From the NCBI RefSeq assembly GCF_018688495.1, contig NZ_CP061320.1, forward strand, positions 406,586-470,585: a stretch of 64,000 bases of DNA, read 5' to 3'. The stretch is from Polynucleobacter sp. Adler-ghost. Its GTDB lineage: Bacteria > Pseudomonadota > Gammaproteobacteria > Burkholderiales > Burkholderiaceae. The notes under the pieces were generated by a model. That model ran no database searches. It had not been told where the DNA came from and worked only from the letters and a program-made list of their open reading frames with translations. The position numbers were made by a program, and so were the translations under genes. Below, piece after piece: positions 8,585-17,108 of the stretch. Each line of letters opens with the position of its first letter. Position 1 is the stretch's first letter.

Positions 8585-10081
8585 ATGGCGATTTCCTCCA
8601 CATCCTCAAGCACTAGCTCTGGTACTGCCAGTATCGATGTGGCTAGTATTGTCTCGCAGTTAATGGAGACTGAAAATAAGCCAATGACAGCGCTTAAGGA
8701 GAAGATCGCTGGCAAGACTACGCTCATTAGCGACTTAGGCATACTAAAGAGTAAGGTAGCTAGTTTTCAAACGGCATTAGAAAGCTTGCAGGACCCCGCT
8801 GCCATGTCAGCGGCGGTTGCCTCTAGTTCAGATGAAACCATTGTCAAGATTACGAATTCAACTGGCGCAATTCAAGGGCGGCACGACATACTGGTGAGTC
8901 AAGTTGCTCAGCCTGCTCAGATCACTTTTGATCAGTTTGGCTCCAGTTCGGCCAATGCGGGATTGGCTGCGGGCGATACATTTTCGATCACCATTGGTTC
9001 AAGGTCATATACCTACACGCCACCAACAGGCGTAACATTGGCGACCACCACGATTGATAATCTGAAAAATTGGGTCAACGCCCTTGGTGATAATCTAAGT
9101 GCCAGCATTGTGCCAACATCAGGAAGCAATTACGCCCTAAAAATCCAGGGTACCCAGCCGGGCTCCGATAATGCGATTTCTTATTCCCATACATCCTCGG
9201 GGGCGGCAGTCAATGGCTTAGGGTCCCCAGCGGTTGCCCCTACCATTGTGGCTGCACAAAATGCCGCCTTTACGCTAGATGGCGTTACATATACTAGAAG
9301 TACGAATACCGTCACCGATGCTCTATCAGGTGTCACCATTAATTTGGTGAAAGCTGATACAGCACATCAAAGTATTAGTGTTGATAAGGGGGAAGATCAG
9401 GCCCCTCAAGTGATGCAAGGCCTTGTGGATGCATTTAATGACTTGGTCACCACCGCCAAAAAATTAAGCGTAAGAGCAAGCTCTGCTAATGGCGTCAAGA
9501 CTAATGGCTCTTTAGCTGGTTCACCAACAGCCTTAAATTTTTTAAATCAAATTAAGTCGATGTTAAATGGCGATATTCATTACACCTTGTCTGGTAATTC
9601 AGGCACGATTAGTATGGGTGAGCTTGGTTTTGAAATGCAATACGATGGCACGGCAAAATTTAATGCGAAAACCTTTAAAGAGGTTAGTAATGCGTCGGCA
9701 ATTTTAGCCTCAGGAATTAATGTTGGTTATCAAACCTATGTAGTTAGAGATCCTGAGACTGGGGTGGAAATTAGCAAAAACACTACTAACGTTACTTTAA
9801 ATTCTTATCTCACTTCTTTACTAAAGGTTACTACATCAACTACTGATGCGGGAACCCAGACATTAGCCGGCGCTTTTGATCAGATGATTAAGAACGAGCA
9901 AAGTAATATAGACAGTATGAATAAAAAAGAACGTGCCTTGCAGCTTCAATTAGATCAGAAGCAGAGAAGTTACATTAGCCAGTACTCCGCTTTGAACGAA
10001 TTATTGTTTAAGTTAAGCAATACTAGTAACTCACTAACGAATGCATTAAGCGGTTTAACAAACGGTCAAAATAACAATTGA
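8585..10081 (+). CDS. fliD: Flagellar filament cap protein FliD (HAP2)
   Basis: A 498-residue cap protein that helps flagellin fold at the filament tip. The N-terminal domain has 'IDVASIVSQLMETENKPMTA' followed by a coiled coil. The middle contains repeated beta segments of the FliD D2/D3 type ('HDILVSQVAQPAQ', 'FTLDGVTYTRSTNTVTDALS'). The C-terminal coiled coil (about 430-498) has the typical 'YISQYSALNELLFKLSNT'. No cysteine. A candidate sigma-54 promoter lies upstream and fliS follows after 34 bases. Confidence 0.97.
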   Translation: MAISSTSSSTSSGTASIDVASIVSQLMETENKPMTALKEKIAGKTTLISDLGILKSKVASFQTALESLQDPAAMSAAVASSSDETIVKITNSTGAIQGRHDILVSQVAQPAQITFDQFGSSSANAGLAAGDTFSITIGSRSYTYTPPTGVTLATTTIDNLKNWVNALGDNLSASIVPTSGSNYALKIQGTQPGSDNAISYSHTSSGAAVNGLGSPAVAPTIVAAQNAAFTLDGVTYTRSTNTVTDALSGVTINLVKADTAHQSISVDKGEDQAPQVMQGLVDAFNDLVTTAKKLSVRASSANGVKTNGSLAGSPTALNFLNQIKSMLNGDIHYTLSGNSGTISMGELGFEMQYDGTAKFNAKTFKEVSNASAILASGINVGYQTYVVRDPETGVEISKNTTNVTLNSYLTSLLKVTTSTTDAGTQTLAGAFDQMIKNEQSNIDSMNKKERALQLQLDQKQRSYISQYSALNELLFKLSNTSNSLTNALSGLTNGQNNN

Positions 10082-10115
10082 TGACTTTTAATAACTTAGT
10101 TTGGATACCTGAATA

Positions 10116-10517
10116 ATGTCAAGAAAAGCAGCCTATAGATACGCAGAAAACGAGACGATGACTGCAGTCTTGGGTGGCGACGCTCGTGAACTCATTGTGT
10201 TAATTCATCAACGGATTTTTGATCATTTAAAACTCGCTAAGCAAGACCTTGAAAAAGGCAAGTTAGGGATTGAGTACTTTATTAAAGCGAGTGATTTAAT
10301 TCAGCAGGGCTTGCTGGGTTGCTTAGATTACGAAAAAGGTAAAGATGTGGCCCATAATCTGAGTGCTATATATGTATGGTCTATGCAAGAGCTATTAAAC
10401 GCTAGAGTGGGTCGTTCACCAGAGAAGGTGCAAGACGTCATTAATACGCTGACCCCACTATATGAGGCTTGGATTGAACTATCTCCAAATAGTGTCAGCC
10501 TCAGTCAAGCGGGTTAG
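10116..10517 (+). CDS. fliS: Flagellin export chaperone FliS
   Basis: A 133-residue four-helix protein that binds the C terminus of flagellin in the cytoplasm and prevents premature polymerisation. Typical features are the N-terminal 'YRYAENETM', 'ELIVLIHQRIFDHLKLAKQD', the middle helix 'LIQQGLLGCLDYEKGKDVA' and 'LYEAWIEL' near the end. Length matches the family. It follows fliD. No clear Shine-Dalgarno was seen before the ATG. Confidence 0.95.
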   Translation: MSRKAAYRYAENETMTAVLGGDARELIVLIHQRIFDHLKLAKQDLEKGKLGIEYFIKASDLIQQGLLGCLDYEKGKDVAHNLSAIYVWSMQELLNARVGRSPEKVQDVINTLTPLYEAWIELSPNSVSLSQAG

Positions 10518-10576
10518 AATCGAGTTAGACATTCATCAATAGAAATGCAAACCTAGGAAGCTCTTAGGCGTTGATC

Positions 10577-10595
10577 GCTAAATAGTGTATTTAGC
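10577..10595 (+). promoter_or_regulatory. Perfect hairpin touching the Shine-Dalgarno of the FliK-like gene
   Basis: GCTAAATA and TATTTAGC form a perfect eight-base-pair stem around a GTG loop. The AAGGGAGG ribosome-binding site (10596-10603) begins at the next base and the GTG start is at 10608. There is no T run, so it does not look like a terminator. It may modulate translation or mark a processing point between fliS and the FliK-like gene. Function is inferred only from position. Confidence 0.45.
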
Positions 10596-10607
10596 AAGGG
10601 AGGTAGT

Positions 10608-11669
10608 GTGCCAATACCAATTCCTTCAAGCCTTTCCATCAGCCCAATGGTGGATGTTCGTAAAAACGACCTAGTTACCCCACCCACTGCCCCATCAGTC
10701 ATTGAAAGTCTGAGCGCGATAGACCCGCGGATTGCGCTGAATATGCCAATGCCTGTTGGGGATTCTGCAGCAGGAAATGCTGTCAGAACTGCTTTGCAAA
10801 ATGGGAACCTGGCAGAATTAAAAACCTTACTTGAGTCAGGTGAGCCCAGTGTTCAGCAAGCGGTTTTATTGGAAATATCGAATCTTGCTTCAGGAAAGTC
10901 TAGTTTGCCAACTCAACTCTCACAGGCAAACTTAAGCAATCTCATTTCCGAGAATTTAAGCAAGATCGATAGTTTAGGAAGTGCTGCTGTAGGCCAATTG
11001 CTCTCTGATATTTTAGTTGCTGATGTGCCAGAAGCAGTGCCAAGTTCACGTCAACAAGCAAGCTTAAATCCGTCTAATAATGTGGTGGTCAGTTGGCCAG
11101 CGATAGATGTGAGCCATTTAAGTACCCAAGACCCTAAGGCAGTGATGGGGGCCCTCTACCAAAGCTTGCAAGCCTCTGGCATTTTTGCTGCTGATCAGTT
11201 AAAGAGGGTGCTGTTTCCTGCTGGCAACTCTGATGACATCAGCAATGCTTTTGCGCCAAGTGGTGATCATCAACAGGCTAGCGAGCTCATGGCTCAATTA
11301 TCAAACAATGCGCCGATGGTTCAAGATTCAGTGCGCTTGCTCTTGCGTGGCGATTTATTATGGCAAGGTCAATTGACGCCAAATGTGCAGGGCCGTTTAT
11401 ACCGTGAGGATGCTTGGCGATCGGACCCTAGTCAGCCGAATCAATTAGAAAAAGGCTCTCGTATTACCTTAGAAGTGGGCCTGCCAAATCTTGGCCCTTT
11501 AAAAATTATTGGCACTCAGTTTGGAGAAAGCCTGCAGTTGCTCATTCAGGCAGATTCAGCGGCGCAAGCAAGTCTGTCAAAGGCCTTTCCGAATTTAGAG
11601 GAACAATTACATGCGCATATTGATCCCGAAACTCGGATTAGTCTGGGTCAAACTGAGGCATCAATCTGA
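10608..11669 (+). CDS. FliK-like hook-length-control domain protein
   Basis: A 353-residue protein. The C-terminal third (about 240-345) resembles the FliK C-terminal substrate-switch domain: 'LLLRGDLLWQGQLTPNVQGR' then 'ITLEVGLPNLGPLKIIGTQF' and a helical tail. The N-terminal part is low-complexity and helical. The GTG start has a strong AAGGGAGG Shine-Dalgarno. The TGA overlaps the ATG of the following FlhB-C-like gene, a pairing seen in other proteobacteria. It is distinct from the main fliK at 20950 and may interact with the small FlhB-like partner. Confidence in the domain is good, in function low. Confidence 0.72.
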   Translation: MPIPIPSSLSISPMVDVRKNDLVTPPTAPSVIESLSAIDPRIALNMPMPVGDSAAGNAVRTALQNGNLAELKTLLESGEPSVQQAVLLEISNLASGKSSLPTQLSQANLSNLISENLSKIDSLGSAAVGQLLSDILVADVPEAVPSSRQQASLNPSNNVVVSWPAIDVSHLSTQDPKAVMGALYQSLQASGIFAADQLKRVLFPAGNSDDISNAFAPSGDHQQASELMAQLSNNAPMVQDSVRLLLRGDLLWQGQLTPNVQGRLYREDAWRSDPSQPNQLEKGSRITLEVGLPNLGPLKIIGTQFGESLQLLIQADSAAQASLSKAFPNLEEQLHAHIDPETRISLGQTEASI

Positions 11670-11953
11670 TGGAAGAAAAGAAGACGCTGAAAGCAGTTGC
11701 GCTCAAGTATGAGATGAACAGTGCTGCACCACGAATTACAGGACAAGGCGAAGGCTTCATTGCTGAAGCTATTTTGGCCAAAGCTAAGGAAATGGGAATT
11801 CCAACCAAAATAGAGCCTGAATTAGTGGAGTTCTTAATGCAGCTCAAATTAAATGAACTGGTGCCCCCCAAACTTTACGCTGCAGTAGCGGAAGTACTTG
11901 CCTGGGCTTATGAGTTAGATGGTAAAACGCTCGAGAGACCTGTAAAGGATTAA
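11669..11953 (+). CDS. Small FlhB C-terminal-domain-like protein (FhlB/FlhX type)
   Basis: A 94-residue protein that matches only the cytoplasmic domain of FlhB after its autocleavage site: 'VALKYEMNSAAPRITGQGEG', 'AILAKAKEMGIPTKIEPELV' and 'LYAAVAEVLAWAYELDG', against the C terminus of the full FlhB at 45154 ('QIPPLARYLYSQLEIGEAIP', 'FEAIAQILAWAYD'). There are no membrane segments and no NPTH motif. Such paralogues can partly replace the FlhB cleavage product. Its start codon overlaps the stop of the FliK-like gene by one base (TGATGG), suggesting translational coupling. Confidence 0.85.
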   Translation: MEEKKTLKAVALKYEMNSAAPRITGQGEGFIAEAILAKAKEMGIPTKIEPELVEFLMQLKLNELVPPKLYAAVAEVLAWAYELDGKTLERPVKD

Positions 11954-11971
11954 AAGCTCTGTAGCTAAATC

Positions 11972-12301
11972 TTAGACTTGCAGATTGGTGACTTCTTTGT
12001 AAGCGTCAACTAGTTTATTTCGAACTGCAATCATGCCTTGCAACGAAAGGTTGGCTTTTTGCAAAGAGACGATGACATCTTCCAAAGAAGTATCGGAGGC
12101 ACCGGTAGAAAATGATTGGGCTTTTGCTTGGGCGCTATTTTGAGCTGTATTGACGTTCTCAATGGCATTTTTCAAAATGGCAGAAAAATCAACTCCATTG
12201 GCGCCTTGAGCATCGGTAGCGACAGGTTTACCACTAGCTGCAGCAGCAAGTGCTTGCATCCGGGTAATCATGGCATCTACGTTTGGAGTACTCATATTCA
12301 T
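11972..12301 (-). CDS. fliE: Flagellar hook-basal body protein FliE
   Basis: A 109- to 115-residue rod-MS-ring adaptor, the first protein exported through the type III gate. The C-terminal half is typical: 'VDFSAILKNAIENVNTAQNS' and 'SLEDVIVSLQKANLSLQGMI' then 'RNKLVDAYKEV'. I use the ATG at 12301; an ATG at 12295 and a TTG at 12319 are alternatives. It follows flrC almost directly on the minus strand. In many betaproteobacteria fliE is adjacent and divergent to fliF, but here flrB/flrC lie between them. Confidence 0.95.
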   Translation of the reverse strand: MNMSTPNVDAMITRMQALAAAASGKPVATDAQGANGVDFSAILKNAIENVNTAQNSAQAKAQSFSTGASDTSLEDVIVSLQKANLSLQGMIAVRNKLVDAYKEVTNLQV

Positions 12302-12315
12302 ATTATCCAACAAAA

Positions 12316-13803
12316 TCAATTATTAATAAAGCCAGCTTCTTTGTAAGATTTCAGTTTATAGCGCAGTGCTCTTGCTGAAATCCCCAGTATTTCTACTGCC
12401 TTGGTTCTATTACCATCCACTTTGGCCAAAACTTTCAGAATGTGTTCACGCTCTACTGAATCAATGTCTTGTCCAACTTCATCATTACTAGATGCAATAT
12501 TTGTGCCACCTTCTGGGGCATCTACATCCGTATTTAAAGCCTCATGAACCACCGGTGGCATTTCTTTAGCGGCACTTTTTGCCATTTCTGAAGAATGAAT
12601 GCTCGCATCTTCTAGCTCCAAGTCTTCTGCCAAGATTTGGTCACCATCTGCTAGTAATACGGCTCTTTGGACAATATTCTCTAGTTCCCGGACATTTCCT
12701 GGCCAAGAATAGGTTTGCAGCAGTTTTTTTGCCCCCGCGCTAAAGCTGAGTTGATCTCGACCAATATTGAGGCGGTAGCGGGATAAAAAGAAATCAGCCA
12801 GCGGCAAGATATCGAGTGGGCGCTTATAAAGCTCGGCTACATGAATGGGGAATACGGCTAATCGAAAGTAAAGATCTTCCCGAAACTTACCACTTTTAAC
12901 TTGCTCTTGGAGGTTTCGATTGGTAGCCGCAATCACTCTGACATCGGCTTGAATCAATTCAGTAGAGCCAATCCTTTCTACCATTTTGTCTTGTAGTACC
13001 CGCAAAAGCTTTGCTTGTAAAGAGGCCGGCATTTCACCAATCTCGTCTAAAAACAGCGTGCCTTTATGGGCTTGCTCAAATTTACCAGTTTGTGCTTTAG
13101 TGGCACCAGTAAAGGAACCTTTTTCATGTCCGAACAGAATGGATTCAAGCAAGGTATCTGGAATTGCTGCGCAGTTAATCGCTACATATGGACCTTTTAC
13201 TCTTTTTGAATGCAGGTGGATATGACGCGCGACTAACTCTTTGCCAACTCCAGACTGTCCAGTAACCAAGACGCTCGTATCTGTTGCTGCCACTCTCTCG
13301 CAACGAGCAAACGTAGCAATGGTTTCAGGATCGGCGGCAATTAATTGATGCTCGGGCGCGAGTATTTCAGAGCCAACTAATGGCGCATCCTTAGCGGGAG
13401 TTACCAAGGTATTTGCTTTAATCGATTCTGGTTGATAGCGCGCAATGATGTCAATGAGTTGTTGAGGCACAAAGGGCTTAATTAAAAAATCTCTTGCTCC
13501 AGCACGCAAAGCTTCTACAGCCAACTTGGCATCCGCAAAGGCAGTCATGATCACTACTGGAAGATCAGGACATTCTTTTTGCGCGATCTTGAGTAAATCT
13601 AATCCTGTCATTCCGGGTAATTTGTAATCCGTTACTAAAACTGTTTTCAGATCTGGGCGCAATAAGGGAATGACTGTTTCTGCTCTTTGGTGAGTCACAA
13701 AGTCGATCATATTCATCCGCAAAGTAACGGCAATCGCTTCTCTGAGGTCATCATCATCTTCGATCAAAATCACGGGAAATGGTTGTGGGTCACTGGCACG
13801 CAT
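12316..13803 (-). CDS. flrC: Sigma-54-dependent response regulator FlrC/FleR-type
   Basis: A 495-residue NtrC-family activator. The receiver domain (about 10-125) has acidic residues 15-19 and phosphoacceptor Asp59 (VLVTDYKLPG). The AAA+ domain has Walker A 'GQSGVGKE' at about 182-189, the sigma-54 contact loop as GSFTGA at about 229-234 (a Ser variant of GAFTGA) and Walker B 'GTLFLDEIGE' near 248. A Fis-type helix-turn-helix ends the protein ('AVEILGISARALRYKLK'). It is paired with the kinase flrB 14 bases upstream. Likely targets are the sigma-54 promoters before fliD and flgB. Confidence 0.93.
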   Translation of the reverse strand: MRASDPQPFPVILIEDDDDLREAIAVTLRMNMIDFVTHQRAETVIPLLRPDLKTVLVTDYKLPGMTGLDLLKIAQKECPDLPVVIMTAFADAKLAVEALRAGARDFLIKPFVPQQLIDIIARYQPESIKANTLVTPAKDAPLVGSEILAPEHQLIAADPETIATFARCERVAATDTSVLVTGQSGVGKELVARHIHLHSKRVKGPYVAINCAAIPDTLLESILFGHEKGSFTGATKAQTGKFEQAHKGTLFLDEIGEMPASLQAKLLRVLQDKMVERIGSTELIQADVRVIAATNRNLQEQVKSGKFREDLYFRLAVFPIHVAELYKRPLDILPLADFFLSRYRLNIGRDQLSFSAGAKKLLQTYSWPGNVRELENIVQRAVLLADGDQILAEDLELEDASIHSSEMAKSAAKEMPPVVHEALNTDVDAPEGGTNIASSNDEVGQDIDSVEREHILKVLAKVDGNRTKAVEILGISARALRYKLKSYKEAGFINN

Positions 13804-13817
13804 AAGGGTTTTCTGAC

Positions 13818-14972
13818 TTAATGATTTAAAGAGGGTTGGGCATAAGGTAGGTTGATCTGGAAGATGGCACCTTGTTTAGAGTTCTCAGCGCTGATGCTGC
13901 CTCGAAAGCTCTCAATCGTATTTTTTGCAATCGAAAGACCAAGTCCAGTGCCATTAGCGCTGGTAGTAGAAAAGGGCTCAAATAAGGATTTGAGCATTTC
14001 TTTGGCAATGCCTGGGCCTTGATCAGAAATCGTAATGGTTAGCATGTGTTGATCACTTGTCGCTAGCATTCTGACTGTTTGATTGGCTTTAGAAACAGCT
14101 AATGCATTTTCGAGAATGGCAACAATGGCATTGGATATTGCTTTAGGCTCTACCAATAAATTTCCGTTGTTTACATTGCTAGATGTGACAGATAGTTTGA
14201 CTTGCTTGGCTTCAAAAAGAAACTGAATACTTGCTTGAGCGTCTTCAATAATTTGGACCGCATTTACTAGCGTAGTCTTATTAGGTTTATTAGAAATAAA
14301 GCGCAGCATATCTTGCGAGAGCTTTTCTAAATCCAATAATTGTTTACGTAAGCGATCGGCAAATTCCTTAGAGGTGTCAGCGTTGATCTGCCCGTCACAA
14401 AGATGCGATGCATATAGCAGGGCAGTTGCCAGTGGCGTTCTAAATTGATGCGCTATACCGGCGGCCATACGACCCATTGCTGCTAAACGGTTTTCTCGCT
14501 GCGTTTCTTCGTGACGCAAAATGTTGGTGGTGATATCTTGGATCTGAATGAAGCTACGTGGGCCTTCATTGATCCGAACGACTTGCACAGTTTTTTGGAT
14601 GCGTTTTTGGACATCCTTTTGGGTAATCAGATATTCCCCTGGCGTGATGGAAGCTTGCCAATCGCTCGGAACTTCAAAAGTGGCCCCGGGTTTTAATTTG
14701 GGCAGAAAGATCAGTACTGCAGGGTTATGCAATAAAACTACTTCATTTTCCAGCAAGATCACCCCTGCTGGAATAGCATTTAAGAGAATCGCTAAGCGTT
14801 GGTTGGACTTTTGGAGCTCGCTACTGAGTTGATTAATCTTTTCTTGAAGCGCAGTTTGTTGAGCTTCCAGTTTTTGGGATTCTGCATAAAAAATCGCAAA
14901 AGCCTCCTCAAGATGTTTAGTGGCATCTAATGAATCTTGCTGAGAGGGTAATTTGCTGGTGTTTTGGCTCAA
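13818..14972 (-). CDS. flrB: Sensor histidine kinase FlrB/FleS-type
   Basis: A 384-residue kinase with no transmembrane segment, so it acts in the cytoplasm. An N-terminal coiled coil (about 30-60) leads to a PAS-like domain (about 60-150). The H box is 'GIAHQFRTPLATALLYASHL' with His175, the form typical of FleS/FlrB kinases. The ATP-binding domain has an N box near 290, 'DQGPGIAKEMLKSLFEPFST' and 'GTGLGLSIAKN'. It presumably phosphorylates FlrC, encoded next, in response to an assembly checkpoint. The upstream 163 bases, shared with divergent fliF, show no good sigma-54 match. Confidence 0.92.
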   Translation of the reverse strand: MSQNTSKLPSQQDSLDATKHLEEAFAIFYAESQKLEAQQTALQEKINQLSSELQKSNQRLAILLNAIPAGVILLENEVVLLHNPAVLIFLPKLKPGATFEVPSDWQASITPGEYLITQKDVQKRIQKTVQVVRINEGPRSFIQIQDITTNILRHEETQRENRLAAMGRMAAGIAHQFRTPLATALLYASHLCDGQINADTSKEFADRLRKQLLDLEKLSQDMLRFISNKPNKTTLVNAVQIIEDAQASIQFLFEAKQVKLSVTSSNVNNGNLLVEPKAISNAIVAILENALAVSKANQTVRMLATSDQHMLTITISDQGPGIAKEMLKSLFEPFSTTSANGTGLGLSIAKNTIESFRGSISAENSKQGAIFQINLPYAQPSLNH

Positions 14973-15135
14973 GTAACGATTTTTTTAAGGGGTGTGGTTT
15001 ATAGGCAATATTTGCCTCTTTTTGGTAAATATGGCTTTAGGATATCAACATTTAGGCGAATTAGGCAAAAATGTTCTATATATAGTGATATTATTATTTT
15101 TAGAATTTCCCCTGACATGACGGAATTGATCAAAA

Positions 15136-17091
15136 TTGAGTGAAGAAACGCAACCGGGAATACAGGAAAGCGAACGAGATGCGGCAGTAGTCAATATTGG
15201 CTCTGTTGGTACCTCCGCCTCAGCAACTCCTGTTAGTAGTAGTCTTAGCGGTGGCGGTGCAGTACTCCCCCAAAGTTTAGTGGGCCTACAGAATCGCTTT
15301 AAAGCACTGAACGCTCAGCAACGCCTGATTTTGTTTGCCGCAGTGTTTTTGGTGGTTGCTGTAATGGTCTTTGTTTCGATCTCTGGAAGAAGTAAAGACG
15401 ACTACCGAATCTTGTTTTCGAGCATCAATGAGCGTGATGGGGCAGCCATCGTAGCGGCTTTGCAGCAGATGAACGTGCCTTACAAATTTACTGAAGGTGG
15501 GGCAGCAATCTTGGTGCCTGAATCCGCTGTTTATGAGACCCGTCTTCGTTTAGCGGGTCAAGGGTTGCCAAAGGCCGGTAATGTCGGCTTTGAGTTGCTG
15601 GAAAACCAGAAAATGGGAACCAGCCAGTTTGTCGAGCAAGTTAATTACCAGCGTGGTCTAGAGGGTGAGTTGGCTCGCAGTATCAGCTCCTTAGCGCAAG
15701 TTAAATCCGCAAGGGTGATGCTAGCGATACCCAAGCAGACAGCTTTTATGCGCGAGCAGGAAAAGCCTACCGCTTCTGTCATTGTGACGATGCATCCTGG
15801 ACGATTTTTAGATCCCCAGCAAGTAGCAGCTATTACGAATTTAGTGGGATCTTCGGTTCCTAATCTGGGCCCAGCTAATGTCACGATTGTTGACTCGGAA
15901 GGTAGCTTGCTTGCGCCTAATGCACAACGTCTGGCTGGTTTGGATAGTACGCAACTGAAGTATGTTGCCGAACTAGAGGGTGCACTTTCTAAGCGGGTAC
16001 AAGCGATTTTGGAGCCTGTGACTGGTAAAGAAAATGTCCGAGCTCAGGTAACAGTCGATATGGATTTTGGTGAGTTAGAAAGAACCGAAGAAACCTTTGG
16101 TCGTAATTCTCCGCCTAACCAATCTTCGATTCGTAGCCAACAAACGAATGAGGCTGCTACGCCAAGTTCGACAACTTCAGGTGTGCCAGGAGCTCTCACC
16201 AATCAAGCCCCAGGGGCTGGGCAAGCACCGATTAATACTCAAGCAGCTGGCGGTGCAGCAGGGCCCCAAAATCTCAATGCACCCCCTACAAGTTCGGGTT
16301 CGAGTGCAAGCAATATTAAAAAAGACGCGACGATTAATTATGAGCTTGACCGCGCCATTCAGAGAATTAAGTCTGAAAAAGGTCAAGTCAGAAGAGTTTC
16401 TGCTGGCGTTGTAGTGAACTATAAACAGCCTCCTGGTGTGGATAAGGAGGGCAATCCTCGCAAGCCGATTCCCTATAACGCGAAAGAGCTAGATCAAATT
16501 AATAATTTGGTGAGGGATGCTGTAGGTTATTCAGAAAAGCGTGGCGATAGCGTCAGTGTTGCCAATATTCCGTTTAAGGTTGAGGTAAGTGATGAACCAC
16601 CATTTTATAAACAAGCTGGGGTCATTGAATTAAGCAAAGAATTCTTTAAGTTTGCAATCATTCTAGGTTCGCTCGGCCTCATGTTTTTTGGAGTCGTACG
16701 TCCATTGCTCTTTCCTCCGAAAAAGGACGAAGTCTTGGAAGAGCAGCGTATTGAGGAAGAGTTTGACGAGAAGATCAAAGCGGAAATGGCGCAGATGGAT
16801 CCACGGGCGCGTGAAAAACGTCGTATGGAAGTTGAATTGTTACGCGAACGTCAGCGCGCTGCTGAAGAAGAAGAGCGTGCTAGGGCTGAAGAAGAGCGTA
16901 AACGCTCTGAGGAAGAGAAGAAACGGATCGATGAGGAGAAGAAACAAGAGTACGAAGAGCTACTTCAGTACGCTAAGGATTTTGTTGAAAATAATCCTCG
17001 AGCAGTTTCTGCTATTTTTAAAGAGTGGCTGTCTGAAGATGCGGTTAAGCAAAATGCAGGCGCAGCTGAAGCTGCCGCACCTGCCGGTTAA
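15136..17091 (+). CDS. fliF: Flagellar MS-ring protein FliF
   Basis: A 651-residue protein that forms the membrane ring on which the basal body is built. It has TM1 at about residues 62-82, ring-building motifs ('YRILFSSINERDGAAIVAAL', 'RLRLAGQGLPKAGNVGFELL', 'FVEQVNYQRGLEGELARSI'), a Ser/Gly/Ala-rich insert (about 320-390), TM2 near 495-520 and a charged coiled-coil C terminus whose last 40 residues bind FliG. The start is a TTG at 15136; no strong Shine-Dalgarno is seen, so a nearby start is possible. It opens the fliF-to-fliR run. Confidence 0.97.
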   Translation: MSEETQPGIQESERDAAVVNIGSVGTSASATPVSSSLSGGGAVLPQSLVGLQNRFKALNAQQRLILFAAVFLVVAVMVFVSISGRSKDDYRILFSSINERDGAAIVAALQQMNVPYKFTEGGAAILVPESAVYETRLRLAGQGLPKAGNVGFELLENQKMGTSQFVEQVNYQRGLEGELARSISSLAQVKSARVMLAIPKQTAFMREQEKPTASVIVTMHPGRFLDPQQVAAITNLVGSSVPNLGPANVTIVDSEGSLLAPNAQRLAGLDSTQLKYVAELEGALSKRVQAILEPVTGKENVRAQVTVDMDFGELERTEETFGRNSPPNQSSIRSQQTNEAATPSSTTSGVPGALTNQAPGAGQAPINTQAAGGAAGPQNLNAPPTSSGSSASNIKKDATINYELDRAIQRIKSEKGQVRRVSAGVVVNYKQPPGVDKEGNPRKPIPYNAKELDQINNLVRDAVGYSEKRGDSVSVANIPFKVEVSDEPPFYKQAGVIELSKEFFKFAIILGSLGLMFFGVVRPLLFPPKKDEVLEEQRIEEEFDEKIKAEMAQMDPRAREKRRMEVELLRERQRAAEEEERARAEEERKRSEEEKKRIDEEKKQEYEELLQYAKDFVENNPRAVSAIFKEWLSEDAVKQNAGAAEAAAPAG

Positions 17092-17108
17092 TATGAGGAG
17101 AATCTGTT

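Noticed and set aside
15001..15060. GG...GC pairs before fliF resembling sigma-54 promoters
   Set aside because: The GG-GC distance is 10 bases, not the required 12, in each case on either strand.
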